A stretch of DNA of 41,804 nt from CAZSMC01 sp964607755 (lineage in GTDB: Bacteria > Zhuqueibacterota > Zhuqueibacteria > Residuimicrobiales > Krinioviventaceae): positions 1 through 41,804 of the forward strand of contig CAZSMC010000036.1 in assembly GCA_964607755.1 (NCBI GenBank). Reading direction: 5' to 3'. The notes beneath the pieces were generated by a model. That model was not told where the DNA came from. It worked only from the letters and a program-made list of their open reading frames with translations, and ran no database searches. Both the position numbers and the translations under genes were made by a program. Positions 16,184-25,778 of this stretch are shown here, in pieces (position 1 is the first letter of the stretch; every line of letters starts with the position of its first letter).

Positions 16184-16549
16184 CAAAGTGCGGTTAGCGT
16201 TCTTGGCACGAGTTGCGGTACCAATAAAGGGACTTTGCAAATTCGGATTACTCACACTCATCGCGTTTATGCACACATTTAGAATCCGTGGCGTGCGGAA
16301 TAAGAATAGTATTGTACAATTATAACCGGGCAGTTGTAGGATAGTGAAGAGACCAAAGTCTCTGATACTGATCTGGTGGACCTGATTAGAAGAACCTGAT
16401 GGCCTCCTATAATAAGACTTGGCGTTTGTGATAACAGTTTGAGGCAATAATCCTTGCATGCCATTTGATAATTCAGTATGTTTGAATGATTAGGAATTTT
16501 AAGAGTGAATAACTATATAATATTTATTGATGATTGATTGGAGAAAAGA
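16184..16549. other. Intergenic region without recognised genes
   Basis: About 360 bp. Two overlapping minus-strand frames run through it but show no recognisable domain and no ribosome-binding site. It probably carries the promoter of the MNT/HEPN pair near its right end, which is AT-rich (ATATAATATTTATTGATGATTG). Confidence 0.5.
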
Positions 16550-16873
16550 ATGGTTAATAAAAACCGCGATCAGTCGATGAAAATCATCAAAAGCGTGACA
16601 AATCGCTTTTTGCCCAACAGCCGTATTTTGTTGTTCGGTTCACAAGCACGACAGGATTTTGCAGCGGACAGTGATTATGATGTGATGATCATTACAAAAT
16701 ACTCGTTAGATGTACGTAAAAAACGCGAATATCAGTCTCAATTAAGGAAAATATTGGCAAAGCATAAAATACCGGCTGATATCTTAATAGAGAGCGAGGA
16801 AGAATTCAATACCAAAAAAGAAATAATCGGCCATATCGTTAGAGAAGCAGTAAAAGAAGGCATCAAACTTTGA
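16550..16873 (+). CDS. MNT-type nucleotidyltransferase (MNT/HEPN pair)
   Basis: 107 residues from the ATG at 16550 (GGAGA 5 bases upstream). Minimal nucleotidyltransferase with the motif 'ILLFGSQARQDFAADSDYDV' (GSxxR...DxD), the metal-binding signature of Pol-beta-like MNT proteins. It overlaps the next gene by 4 bp. In MNT/HEPN modules the MNT protein is normally the antitoxin and can modify the HEPN partner with nucleotides; that role here is by homology. Confidence 0.88.
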   Translation: MVNKNRDQSMKIIKSVTNRFLPNSRILLFGSQARQDFAADSDYDVMIITKYSLDVRKKREYQSQLRKILAKHKIPADILIESEEEFNTKKEIIGHIVREAVKEGIKL

Positions 16874-17265
16874 ACGAGCAATTAAAAAACTATATTGCAC
16901 AATGGCTGTCAAAAGCGGATGAAGACCTGCAGGTAGTAGAAAAACTCACTACTGAAACAAATATTACATCTGCAGCTTGTTTTCATTGTCAGCAGGCTGT
17001 AGAAAAATATCTAAAGGTTTTTCTTATTGCACATGAAAAACATGTTATCAAAACTCATAATATTGAATTTTTGCTCTCCGAATGCGGAGATATCGACTCT
17101 GAATTTAACGAAATTGATCCGAAAAATTTGAGCGATTTCGGTGTAGAAATTAGATATCCCAGTGATACGTACATTCCTTCCATGCAGGAAACAATAGAAT
17201 ATAAAAACATAGCCACTATGATTAAAAAACTTGTAAAACAGAAGATTGAAAAGATTATAGGTTAA
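16870..17265 (+). CDS. HEPN-domain protein (partner of MNT)
   Basis: 131 residues, TTG start overlapping the MNT stop (tTGA). HEPN core: 'WLSKADEDLQVVEKL', 'SAACFHCQQAVEKYLKVFLI', then 'VIKTHNIEFLLSECG'. The Rx4-6H RNase motif seen in toxic HEPN proteins is not visible; 'EIRYPSDTYIPS' stands in its usual place, as in other members of the 'HEPN domain' family with this core. It forms a two-gene unit with the MNT gene. It may be a toxin or simply a nucleotide-binding partner. Confidence 0.87.
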   Translation: MNEQLKNYIAQWLSKADEDLQVVEKLTTETNITSAACFHCQQAVEKYLKVFLIAHEKHVIKTHNIEFLLSECGDIDSEFNEIDPKNLSDFGVEIRYPSDTYIPSMQETIEYKNIATMIKKLVKQKIEKIIG

Positions 17266-17462
17266 TTATTAAACTTTTTATCAAGCTATTTATTTTCCCT
17301 CACAGTTTGCTAAAAATTGAACCATATAAAGTGATTTTAAAAGCTGGATAAAAGCAGCAAAAAACGATTTGCTTGTTATTGATGAAATCATAAATTACGA
17401 ATCCTTACTCATTATTAGCTTGCCTCTAGCCTTTGAATTCTAAATCGCGTTCAAAAGGATGA

Positions 17463-17777
17463 CAGTGTGTCAATACTCTGTTAATTGATCATGATACAGC
17501 AAAATTAACATTTACATGGAACGGTCAGACGGTGTATTATATCGTACATTTCAATGCGCAAGGACAAATCACCCGACTCGAAACTGAGCGCTATATCGAC
17601 AAGAATAATCTGGAAAACTGGGTTGGAGAGATTGGCGAATATCGCGAAATCAATGGCATAAAGGTGCCCTCCGAAATCAAAGCCAGTTGGCTTTTGGAAC
17701 AGGGCAAGCATACCTATGTGCATTTTTTTGTCGATTCATTTGAATATGATGTGCCAAAGCGCTTTAACCGCAACTGA
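17463..17777 (+). pseudogene. C-terminal fragment of a DUF6544/DUF6920-like protein
   Basis: The frame is open from just after a stop at 17460-17462. It reads 'LLIDHDTAKLTFTWNGQTVY', then 'VHFNAQGQITRLETERY', 'NWVGEIGEYREINGIKVPSE' and 'WLLEQGKHTYVHFFVDSFEY', the C-terminal third of DUF6544-type proteins. The N-terminal two thirds are absent and no ribosome-binding site precedes any internal ATG. It is best read as a 5'-truncated remnant. Family recognition is from memory of the motif pattern. Confidence 0.6.
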
Positions 17778-18015
17778 TCACACTTGGCATAACGAGACTG
17801 CCAGAACACAAAGTTGAATAAAACCATACAAGAACAACGCAATATCGTTATCGAGTTTTATGGAACATGAAAAAGAAAACCGGTTTTTTTATCATTTTCC
17901 GATAGTGTTTGTTGGGATAAAGCTCTGAGCATTATGAGGGACAGTCCGGCTTTTTTTTTATGGAAACAATTCTTCTCCGAAAAAGGTTTATATGGAAAAC
18001 AAAACGGAGGAGATT

Positions 18016-18936
18016 ATGATTATGTTAATTATATTATCGACGCTTATGGCCGCAACACCGAATGATAAAGATTCTTCATACAATGACCTGACGCCCAAAG
18101 AGGAGCAGGTCATTATTCATAAAGGCACTGAGCGGCCCTGGACAGGCAAATATGTCAAGCATGAAAAGGAAGGTATATATCTCTGCAAACGTTGCGATGC
18201 GCCGCTGTTTCGTTCGGATGATAAATTTGACTCGCATTGCGGCTGGCCCAGTTTCGATGACGCCATCAAGGGGGCGGTAAAAAAACAGCCCGATGCTGAC
18301 GGCAGACGAACAGAAATCGTTTGCGCTAACTGCGGCGCTCACCTCGGTCACGTTTTCTATGGCGAAGGCTTTACACCAAATAACACGCGACATTGCGTGA
18401 ATTCAATTTCACTTAATTTTCTTGCTGAAAGAGAAAAAAAGGAGTCTAAACAGGAAATGAGTACAGCAATTTTTGCAGGCGGATGCTTCTGGGGCGTAGA
18501 GTACCATTTTGAAAAATTGGATGGTGTCAAATCTGTGTTGTCCGGTTATACAGGCGGACATGTGAAAAATCCAACATACAAAAAAGTGTGTACCGGTGAA
18601 ACAGGTCACGCTGAAGCGGTAAAAGTGGAATACGATCCTTCCAAAGTAACGTATGAGGAATTGGCAAAACTCTTTTTCGAGATTCACGATCCGACCCAGG
18701 TCAATCGCCAGGGACCGGATGTTGGTGAACAGTACCGCTCAGCCGTATTTTATCAAGACGAGGAACAAAAAAAGATTGCCGAGAAACTCATCAGTATCCT
18801 GGAAGACAAAGGCTATGATGTTGCGACACATGTTGAACCGGCGACCGAGTTTTATAAAGCGGAAAATTATCACCAGGATTATTATGAGAAAAAAAGATCA
18901 AAGCCGTACTGCCATTTTTACACAGAACGGTTTTAA
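18016..18936 (+). CDS. msrBA: Bifunctional methionine sulfoxide reductase MsrB-MsrA
   Basis: 306 residues from the ATG at 18016 (GGAGG 5 bases upstream; an ATG at 17992 is in frame but poorly placed). A short hydrophobic leader (MIMLIILSTLMAA) suggests export. MsrB comes first: 'YNDLTPKEEQVIIHKGTERP', zinc Cys pairs in 'LCKRCDAPLF' and 'VCANCGAHLGH', catalytic Cys127 in 'NTRHCVNSISL'. MsrA follows: 'FAGGCFWGVEYHFEKLDGV' with catalytic Cys157, 'SGYTGGHVKNPTYKKVC', 'GEQYRSAVFY'. It repairs both R- and S-methionine sulfoxide with thioredoxin-type reductant. The B-A order is the less common one. It probably protects exported proteins. Confidence 0.95.
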   Translation: MIMLIILSTLMAATPNDKDSSYNDLTPKEEQVIIHKGTERPWTGKYVKHEKEGIYLCKRCDAPLFRSDDKFDSHCGWPSFDDAIKGAVKKQPDADGRRTEIVCANCGAHLGHVFYGEGFTPNNTRHCVNSISLNFLAEREKKESKQEMSTAIFAGGCFWGVEYHFEKLDGVKSVLSGYTGGHVKNPTYKKVCTGETGHAEAVKVEYDPSKVTYEELAKLFFEIHDPTQVNRQGPDVGEQYRSAVFYQDEEQKKIAEKLISILEDKGYDVATHVEPATEFYKAENYHQDYYEKKRSKPYCHFYTERF

Positions 18937-18982
18937 AAATGTTTGAGTCAGGAGACACTTTTTGCAGAATTTTAGCATAACA

Positions 18983-19032
18983 AAACGCGCTGTGTCTACT
19001 CGTTAAAGAAAACGAGTGGCAGCGCGTTTTTT
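18983..19032. terminator. Bidirectional terminator between msrBA and the GH31 gene
   Basis: Long stem AACGCGCTG...ACTCGTT/AACGAGT...CAGCGCGTT with A and T runs on the two sides; lies between convergent genes. Confidence 0.88.
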
Positions 19033-19068
19033 ATTGATTGATATGTGGACAAATTAATTCGAAAAAAG

Positions 19069-20679
19069 TTATTTTTCATCTTTACGAAACCACGGCAGTT
19101 TGTCCAATGGTGCATCAACCGCAATCCTCTTTGGCCCGCGATACGTCTCACCTTCCTCATCTTTCCAATTACCCGGCGGAAACTCGACCCCTCTGCTTCG
19201 CGCTCCCTTTTCCAGAACCGGCGCAACCAGAATGTCTTCTCCCAGCATAAACTGATCATCAATTGTCGCATAACCTTGATGCGGATACATATACTCCAGT
19301 GATCGAATAATCGGTTCGCCCGTTTTTGCAGATGATTTTGCCAGGGATATGATATGCTCGCCAAATCGCGAGTGCAGCATGGCCATTTCACGACACATGT
19401 CGACCTTATCCGGTTCCAGCACCCGCCAGGGCGCGACAGAAAACTGCATCATCGGCATCAAGGCCTGGCACTGGGCAGAGCGCACGATTAATTCCTGATC
19501 CACATTTTCAAGGTTGAGAAAGGATTTATACTCGCCACCGCCAATCATATCCGGACAGGTGTAGGCATAACCGATCAGGCCCTGCAAGAGAATATTAGGA
19601 ATGAGTTGTCTCAAATCTTCCCAGTTGTGATTCTTATCATGCAGACGTTGCGCCAGAGCCTCTCCTGCCAGCTTCCAGCATGCCCGGTATTCATTGTACG
19701 GAAAAGTCAAACCAAAACGCGCCCAGGCTTGCATGTGTCCATTCGCATGTGTCGCGACATAGGATTCGATATCGCCGGTATAAAAATAGGCATCCCCGCC
19801 ATCGAATTTAAATCCGGCGACATTGTACTTTTTTTGTAAAAGAGTCAGTTTTTCGGTAAACCACTCGACGGCCTCCGGATGAGTCATGTCCAGCATAGTG
19901 CTATAACCGTTCCACCATTCAATGATCGCTGGTTTGCTGGTTTTTGCGTTTTTTATCAAAGCACCCTTTTCTCGCAACACACGAAATACCGGCGAATCCG
20001 GACTGACAAAAGGACACACCCAGAGCATGACTTTGAAACCAAGGTCATGCAATTCATCCATCATACCTTCGGGATCCGGAAATTTATCAGGTGAAAATTC
20101 CCATGCCCCATAATCTTTCTGCCAGGTATCATCGATCATGAGCACCCCTGGTGGAAAGCCGTTGTTGACAATTCCGCGAGCATATTCGAGGATATCTTTC
20201 TGATTCTGATTATACGTGAGCTCGATCCAGGTATTATACTGCGGTTGCTGAAACAGCAGTGCCGCTGGCAATTCGCCGCTTGGAGGAAAAAAATTTTGAC
20301 TGGCATGCTGAAATGCAGCTCGCAGATTGTTCGTAAACTTTTCATAGACAATCCGGCTCGAATCAGATGTTACACTCAGCACACCATTTTTAAAGTTAAA
20401 TTCAAATGGGTCTTCACACCAGATATATTGACCACGATTGGATAAGAGAAAAGGTTGAATCTGGTTTGCTTTGTTGTCTCCGTAAAGATTGTGTGAATAG
20501 TTGCTTTTTGAGGTGAACGGCTGAAGATAACCGTCATCCACAACCGCGCCCCACCAGTATTCATTATCCTCTAGTGAAATTTGTAATTGATTTGGCGGAT
20601 GAATGTCCTGGGAGAAACAATGTGGAGATAAAATGATAAACCAGAAAATAAAGGTGTAATAAAAAGATAATTTGCGCAT
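19069..20679 (-). CDS. GH31 family glycosidase, exported
   Basis: 536 residues from the ATG at 20679 (AGGA 6 bases upstream; the frame opens earlier at 20712). A signal peptide ends near 'SPHCFSQ'; the Cys could also be a lipid anchor. The catalytic barrel shows 'PPGVLMIDDTWQKDYGAWEF', 'LGFKVMLWVCPFVSPD', 'VAGFKFDGGDAYF' with nucleophile Asp293, and 'TCPDMIGGGEY' with acid/base Asp377, then 'ALMPMMQFSVAPWR' and 'LGEDILVAPVLEKG'. This is the GH31 pattern (alpha-glucosidase, alpha-xylosidase, sulfoquinovosidase and others). Specificity cannot be fixed. It lies just downstream of the hybrid regulator on the same strand, which suggests regulation by it. Confidence 0.92.
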   Translation of the reverse strand: MRKLSFYYTFIFWFIILSPHCFSQDIHPPNQLQISLEDNEYWWGAVVDDGYLQPFTSKSNYSHNLYGDNKANQIQPFLLSNRGQYIWCEDPFEFNFKNGVLSVTSDSSRIVYEKFTNNLRAAFQHASQNFFPPSGELPAALLFQQPQYNTWIELTYNQNQKDILEYARGIVNNGFPPGVLMIDDTWQKDYGAWEFSPDKFPDPEGMMDELHDLGFKVMLWVCPFVSPDSPVFRVLREKGALIKNAKTSKPAIIEWWNGYSTMLDMTHPEAVEWFTEKLTLLQKKYNVAGFKFDGGDAYFYTGDIESYVATHANGHMQAWARFGLTFPYNEYRACWKLAGEALAQRLHDKNHNWEDLRQLIPNILLQGLIGYAYTCPDMIGGGEYKSFLNLENVDQELIVRSAQCQALMPMMQFSVAPWRVLEPDKVDMCREMAMLHSRFGEHIISLAKSSAKTGEPIIRSLEYMYPHQGYATIDDQFMLGEDILVAPVLEKGARSRGVEFPPGNWKDEEGETYRGPKRIAVDAPLDKLPWFRKDEK

Positions 20680-20868
20680 TTCTCGTCCTTTTGTTTGCAT
20701 GTATCTTTTCAATCAGGGACATCGGAAACAATGATTCCGGATTTTGACATGTTGTCATCAAATTGTCATCAAAATCCCTGGTCATGTAAAAGATAGAAAA
20801 TTAATTCACACAACCTTGGATGTCCGTTCGAAAAAATTGAATAATATTTTAAAAAAGAGATGATACGA

Positions 20869-23800
20869 TTATTCGGACTGACGTTGCTTGTTGCGGTACT
20901 CCTTTGGCGGACAACCAAATGTGCGCTTGAAATGACGGCTGAAATGGGCATGATCACAAAAGCCCAGACTGTAGGCGATTTCGCTGATGTTCATTTGTGA
21001 TTCGGCGACTAACTGCGCTGCTCTTTTCAGCCGGATGTGAAGGATAAATTCATTCAAAGAAAATCCGCTCAAATTTTTTACCTTGTGATAAGCTTGCGTG
21101 CGGCTCATACCGATTTCCCGGCAAAATTCGTTGATGTGAAAATCCGCATCCGAGATATGTTTTTCCACTGTGTGAATGCATTTTTCCAAAAACTGTTCAT
21201 CCAAATCTGAAATGGTGATATCTTTTGGCTTGACCACCAGTTCGCGGCTGAACCGCTTTCGCAGTTCTTTTCTTGTTTTGATCAGATTATCGATTATGGC
21301 ATCAAGTTCTTCTCTGACAAACGGTTTGGCCAGATAAGCATCCGCACCGGTTTCAATACCCTGAATTCGATGCTCGACTTTACTTTTAATTGTTAATAAG
21401 ATGACAGGTATATGACTGGTTATTACATTGGATTTGAGTCGTCTTGTCAATTCAATACCGTCCATGTTGGGCATCATGACGTCACTGATGATTAAATCAG
21501 GGACATGCGAAATTGCCGCGTCCAGTGCCTGTGAGCCATCTTCGGTAACGATTATTTCATACAAATTTTGCAGCCAGCTTTTTAGCATGCTGCTCATATC
21601 CGGATGATCTTCAGCAACGAGCAGCAGCGGCTTATTATTACCTCGTGGCCCAATATTCTCGTCTACTTGAATTGCCGTCAATTTTTGTCTTTCCTGCCGA
21701 ATCTCTTCGAGAACATCTTGCGAAAGGGTGGTATTTTGTAATATCTGCTGAGAGGTGTCGATTTCATTTTCATTAAAAAATGCTTTTTCAATAGGAAGGA
21801 GAACAGTGAATGTACTGCCCGCATTCACTGTGCTCGAAACTTTGATGGTGCCTTTGTGAAGCTCAACCAATTCTTTGGTCAGATCCATGCCGATGCCGAT
21901 ACTGTCGTAATAAAGTTTTCCCGGATGTTCAACAGTGTAAAATCGATCAAAGATGTGCGGCAGTCTCTCCGGCGGAATACCGATTCCGGTATCCGATATT
22001 TTTATCTCGGCCCAGCTCTGATTGTTTTTACCTGCCTGATCATGTGGCAAATGTTTGCCGTTTTTTATATTTTTCGATGGCAGTGTTTTTTTGTCAATTG
22101 AAATGCTGATTTTTCCGCCATCCGGTGTGAATTTCAACGCATTGCCAATCAGATTCATCAGAATCATTTCAACCTTTTTTTGATCGAACCAGACATGCCA
22201 GCTTTGCAAAAATGTCTGCACCTTGCAAATAATGCGATGATCGCGTGCCATCGGTTTGAACAAGGCTACGGTGTGTTGAACGAGTTTAACAAGATCTGCC
22301 TGGGCAACTCCAAGACGATGAGCTCCGGATTCGATGCGCCGGAATTCCAATAGTTGATTGACAAGATGAAGCAGATATTGGGCATGCCTATGCAGAATAT
22401 TAAATTGCCGTTTATCGCTAAAGCTGCTCTTTTTTCCGTTAGATAATGAAGAGATCGCACCGAGTATTATTGTCAGCGGCGTACGGAATTCGTGAGATAT
22501 ATTCATGAAAAAACGTTCCTTGAACGACGCCGCTTCTTCTACGTTATTTTTCGCTTCGATTAGTTTTTTGTTTTTAAGAGCAATCGAAATCAAAAGTCCT
22601 ATGATGACGCTACTGAATACTATGAGTAGCGCAATCATCCACCCTTGTTTCCAGATAGGGGGCAGGACTCGAAACCTGATTTGTGCGGGTTTGAGATCGA
22701 TGTTGCCGTCACGGTCGCGTGCCCTGACTTGGAATGTATATCTGCCAGCTTTCATGTTGAGTAATTGCAATGTGTTAGACGCAGAAAAAGGTGACCAGGA
22801 GTCTGTACCCAGGCGATACGAAAAAGTTAATTCTTTTTGGGGAGTAATCTCAAATGGGTCTATGCCGTGCCAGACGATGTACTGATTTGCTGGTTTGTTT
22901 AGACGCTTCTGAAAGACATCGATTTTCGTATCTGGCGCTCGGTTATCCGGCATGTAACTGATGGTCCTGAATCGCGGCTGGGAGGTTTCAGGATCATCAT
23001 GCAAAGCCCGGAAATACCAGTCGCGCGCTGCCTGATTGATCCACAGCCGGCCGTTTTTTTCCAGTTTCAGCACACCGTATTCCCGGGGAATCCGGAGTTC
23101 GTCATCAAGATTGAATGGTGTCCAGTTTTTCCCATCAAAACGACCTAATCCCATGTCCGTCGCTGCAAGCACGCCTTTTTCATCTTCCAGTAAAAACGTC
23201 GCCATATTGCTGGGCAGACCGTCTTCTACAGTGAATTTTTTCCACTGTTCGCCTTTGATTCTGTAAATCCCAACTCCTCCTTTGGCGACCCACAGCGAGC
23301 TGTCGCCTGCGGCCATCACATGATCAAGCCATCCTTTTTGTAAATCTTGTGGATGATCGACCAGTTGCCATCGATCGTTTTTAAAATAAAGCAAATGACT
23401 CGCAGCCGCCCATATCCGGCCATAGACATCTTGTGCGAGTGCAGAAATGCGGTTAAATGATTCATGTTGAGAGATGATGCGTTTATTAGAGTAACCGTTT
23501 TCCACAAGTTGGTAAACCACACAGCCGCCTTTAAACTGGCCAAACGGATCGCTAATCGATCCGAACCACAAACTGCTATCCCGTGCAGCTAGTGCGGCAT
23601 TATGGCTGATACTCCACGACAAATCGGGAAAAGTGTCTGTATGCCATTTATTTTCTTCAAGACGGGATACGGCAGCAATGCCATGGTGGCTGCCCGCAGA
23701 CCAGATGCTGCCATCTGCTGCAGTTATAACAACCAACGGCATGTTCATCAGGCCATCTGTTTCATCAAATGCATGCCATGTTTTTTGAGGAGATTGATTT

Positions 23801-25026
23801 CTGATGACGTGACCTTCACGGGAAAGGAAATATCGCGTACCGTTAGCAGTCTCGCACTGAAAATGCAAATCTTCAAACATATTCCAGCGGTTTCCGCCAT
23901 AGTCGATCCTGTAGACTTGTGCGTTTAAACATGCCAGCCATAACGCACGGTCTTTTGTTTGCAGCAACTGCACACCGGTGATCGGGATTCCTAATTCCTC
24001 GGGCCGATAGACTTTTAATGTGCCGTTTTCAAACGAATAGAGATAGCCGTTGCCGCCAAACCATATTTTGTTGTCGTGCGTTTCCAGAGCAGAGAGGACC
24101 ACATTGGTGCCCCCTTTTTTTGAAAGATCAATGAATGACCAGGTCGAATCGGGATGCGCGAAATGATAGAGTCCGAATTCTTCGCTGTAGGCATAAATCC
24201 AGTAATCGCCTTGTGTAGATTGAATCATTTTGGGACGGATATTGGTGATTTGGCTCTGGACCTTTATTGGATACGACTTCCATTGAGTATGATTTTTAAG
24301 GTTTTTTTTCCAATGCGGAATAAAGATGAGTTGCACATCGGTATCTTGCAGCGCAATGAAGAAAAGGTTTTCGTTATGATCTTCATACACATCATAAATA
24401 TCATATCTGCTCTGCTCTAAAAGAGTTTGCTCATTTGCATCTAAAGGCAGAATGAAGCTGCTCTCGTCACGGTAGAGAATATTGGAATTGCCAGTGTGAA
24501 GAATAGCACCATGATGAGAGGCGATCCACAGCGAATCTTTCCCCACAGGACAAATATTATGATAAAGAGCAGACTCGTTCGCAATTGACAGGTTCATTTT
24601 ATGCCAGAGCGTATCCTTTTGAACAAACAAGCCGCTGTTTTCATAAAGAGCATAGAGGCGGTTATTAGCGGTCACACACAGGATGCGTAGAAATCCATCT
24701 GGCAAACCGTGTTCTGTTGAGTAATGTGTCCAGCTATGACCGTCATAACGGTATATACCGGTTTGTGTGCCGAACCAGATGTTTTGCAGGCTGTCCTGAG
24801 CCAGACACGACAGCCCTTTCCCGGTTAGCCTTTGAAAATTCGTCCATCCAAATTTGGCGCTTGTTAAATCTGCGCGCTGGGGTTGATATGTGGTCATTGC
24901 CTTGCTGGCCGGAGCAAGAACAATACAGAATAATAAAAGGAAAAAGATTTTGAAAATTCTGTTCCGACCTTTGATATTTTCTGGCCAAAAGTTAAACATA
25001 AATTTATTCTTGAAGTGTGCCATCAT
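20869..25026 (-). CDS. Hybrid two-component system regulator (HTCS: Reg_prop / Y_Y_Y / HK / REC / AraC)
   Basis: 1385 residues. A signal/anchor segment is near residues 26-43. About 650 residues of two-component-regulator propeller repeats follow ('W...YSTEHGLPDG', 'IWFGTQTGIYRYDG', 'FTVEDGLPSN'), then a Y_Y_Y domain (about 720-790) and one membrane helix (about 796-818). HisKA has 'NISHEFRTPLTII' with His845. HATPase has 'NLIGNALKFTPDGGK' and 'ISDTGIGIPPERL'. The receiver domain has 'LIISDVMMPNMDG' with phospho-acceptor Asp1182. The C-terminus is an AraC-type DNA-binding domain ('ISEIAYSLGFCDHAHFSRHF'). Such one-protein systems sense oligosaccharides in the periplasm and switch on nearby polysaccharide-utilisation genes, here most likely the GH31 gene and the minus-strand locus. 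Confidence 0.96.
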   Translation of the reverse strand: MMAHFKNKFMFNFWPENIKGRNRIFKIFFLLLFCIVLAPASKAMTTYQPQRADLTSAKFGWTNFQRLTGKGLSCLAQDSLQNIWFGTQTGIYRYDGHSWTHYSTEHGLPDGFLRILCVTANNRLYALYENSGLFVQKDTLWHKMNLSIANESALYHNICPVGKDSLWIASHHGAILHTGNSNILYRDESSFILPLDANEQTLLEQSRYDIYDVYEDHNENLFFIALQDTDVQLIFIPHWKKNLKNHTQWKSYPIKVQSQITNIRPKMIQSTQGDYWIYAYSEEFGLYHFAHPDSTWSFIDLSKKGGTNVVLSALETHDNKIWFGGNGYLYSFENGTLKVYRPEELGIPITGVQLLQTKDRALWLACLNAQVYRIDYGGNRWNMFEDLHFQCETANGTRYFLSREGHVIRNQSPQKTWHAFDETDGLMNMPLVVITAADGSIWSAGSHHGIAAVSRLEENKWHTDTFPDLSWSISHNAALAARDSSLWFGSISDPFGQFKGGCVVYQLVENGYSNKRIISQHESFNRISALAQDVYGRIWAAASHLLYFKNDRWQLVDHPQDLQKGWLDHVMAAGDSSLWVAKGGVGIYRIKGEQWKKFTVEDGLPSNMATFLLEDEKGVLAATDMGLGRFDGKNWTPFNLDDELRIPREYGVLKLEKNGRLWINQAARDWYFRALHDDPETSQPRFRTISYMPDNRAPDTKIDVFQKRLNKPANQYIVWHGIDPFEITPQKELTFSYRLGTDSWSPFSASNTLQLLNMKAGRYTFQVRARDRDGNIDLKPAQIRFRVLPPIWKQGWMIALLIVFSSVIIGLLISIALKNKKLIEAKNNVEEAASFKERFFMNISHEFRTPLTIILGAISSLSNGKKSSFSDKRQFNILHRHAQYLLHLVNQLLEFRRIESGAHRLGVAQADLVKLVQHTVALFKPMARDHRIICKVQTFLQSWHVWFDQKKVEMILMNLIGNALKFTPDGGKISISIDKKTLPSKNIKNGKHLPHDQAGKNNQSWAEIKISDTGIGIPPERLPHIFDRFYTVEHPGKLYYDSIGIGMDLTKELVELHKGTIKVSSTVNAGSTFTVLLPIEKAFFNENEIDTSQQILQNTTLSQDVLEEIRQERQKLTAIQVDENIGPRGNNKPLLLVAEDHPDMSSMLKSWLQNLYEIIVTEDGSQALDAAISHVPDLIISDVMMPNMDGIELTRRLKSNVITSHIPVILLTIKSKVEHRIQGIETGADAYLAKPFVREELDAIIDNLIKTRKELRKRFSRELVVKPKDITISDLDEQFLEKCIHTVEKHISDADFHINEFCREIGMSRTQAYHKVKNLSGFSLNEFILHIRLKRAAQLVAESQMNISEIAYSLGFCDHAHFSRHFKRTFGCPPKEYRNKQRQSE

Positions 25027-25144
25027 ATGACATGATCGGATGATAAAACGTTGTTACAAAAAAGAGCAAGAGCATAAACATGAACTAAATTAACAGATGC
25101 ATTAATAAACAGATTTTTTTGAAAAAATGCGTCATGTCAAGTAT

Positions 25145-25398
25145 TTATTTTCGATATACTTCTTTTCGATGAGAAATGCGTAAGATAAGAATAGTTTCTG
25201 TTTCTATAATAGAAAATATTATTCGATAATCACCAACGCGAAATTTTCGTAGACCGGCAAATTTCCCTTTGAGTTGAGGATATTTATCAGCGTTTTCTGA
25301 AAGTTCGGTATTAATCTTTTCGAATATTTCTGCATAGATTTATCTATCTTTTTTAAATCTTTTGATACTGATTTTTTAAAAGTGATTTTATAAGCCAA
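25145..25398 (-). pseudogene. Frameshifted RelE/ParE-type toxin gene
   Basis: The reading begins at a TTG (25398) overlapping the antitoxin stop: 'MAYKITFKKSVSKDLKKIDK' in one frame. It continues in another frame as AEIFEKINTELSENADKYPQ, 'LKGKFAGLRKFRVGDYRIIF' and ETETILILRISHRKEVYRK, ending at 25145. Joined, these give a complete toxin of about 85 residues with the basic 'RVGDYRIIF' and 'ISHRKEVY' motifs of RelE/ParE proteins. The frames switch near 25330-25340 (around TCTATGCAG), not in a homopolymer. As written the toxin is dead, or the assembly has one indel. Confidence 0.8.
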
Positions 25399-25606
25399 TT
25401 TGTTTCCTCATTTCGTCTAACGAGATTATTTGATCGGTCGGGTCATTTAATCGGTCGAGAGCAATTTGCAAATCTGCTTGTTCTTCTAAATACATTTCTA
25501 ACGCTTTTTGAATATGGAAAGATTTTGGACGTTCAGTTTCTTTTGAAACTTTATCAAGCGCGTTTGCCAACTCCTCCGGCAAACGTACGGATAATACTGT
25601 GTTCAT
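25388..25606 (-). CDS. Ribbon-helix-helix antitoxin
   Basis: 72 residues. N-terminal RHH DNA-binding region 'NTVLSVRLPEELANALDKVS' and 'RPKSFHIQKALEMYLEE', then a C-terminal tail (PTDQIISLDEMRKQIGL) of the type that binds a RelE/ParE toxin. It overlaps the frameshifted toxin gene by 11 bp in the usual antitoxin-first order. It should repress its own promoter. The antitoxin is intact although the toxin is not. Confidence 0.88.
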   Translation of the reverse strand: MNTVLSVRLPEELANALDKVSKETERPKSFHIQKALEMYLEEQADLQIALDRLNDPTDQIISLDEMRKQIGL

Positions 25607-25778
25607 AATGTAGCCCCTTGTTATTTATGTAAAACAAAGTAATATGTGCAATACTAAATTCCAAATATTTATTTTGAGTAATCGATAATTTTTTTTGATG
25701 AAAATTCTCAAAGGCAATCATCTTTCGTCAAATAAAAACATTGTTTTCTAATTTCCACATTTTCGCTGCTTAACCAAT

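Noticed and set aside
16184..16540. Overlapping minus-strand frames as an insertion-sequence remnant.
   Set aside because: No transposase motif, no terminal inverted repeats and no target duplication were seen.
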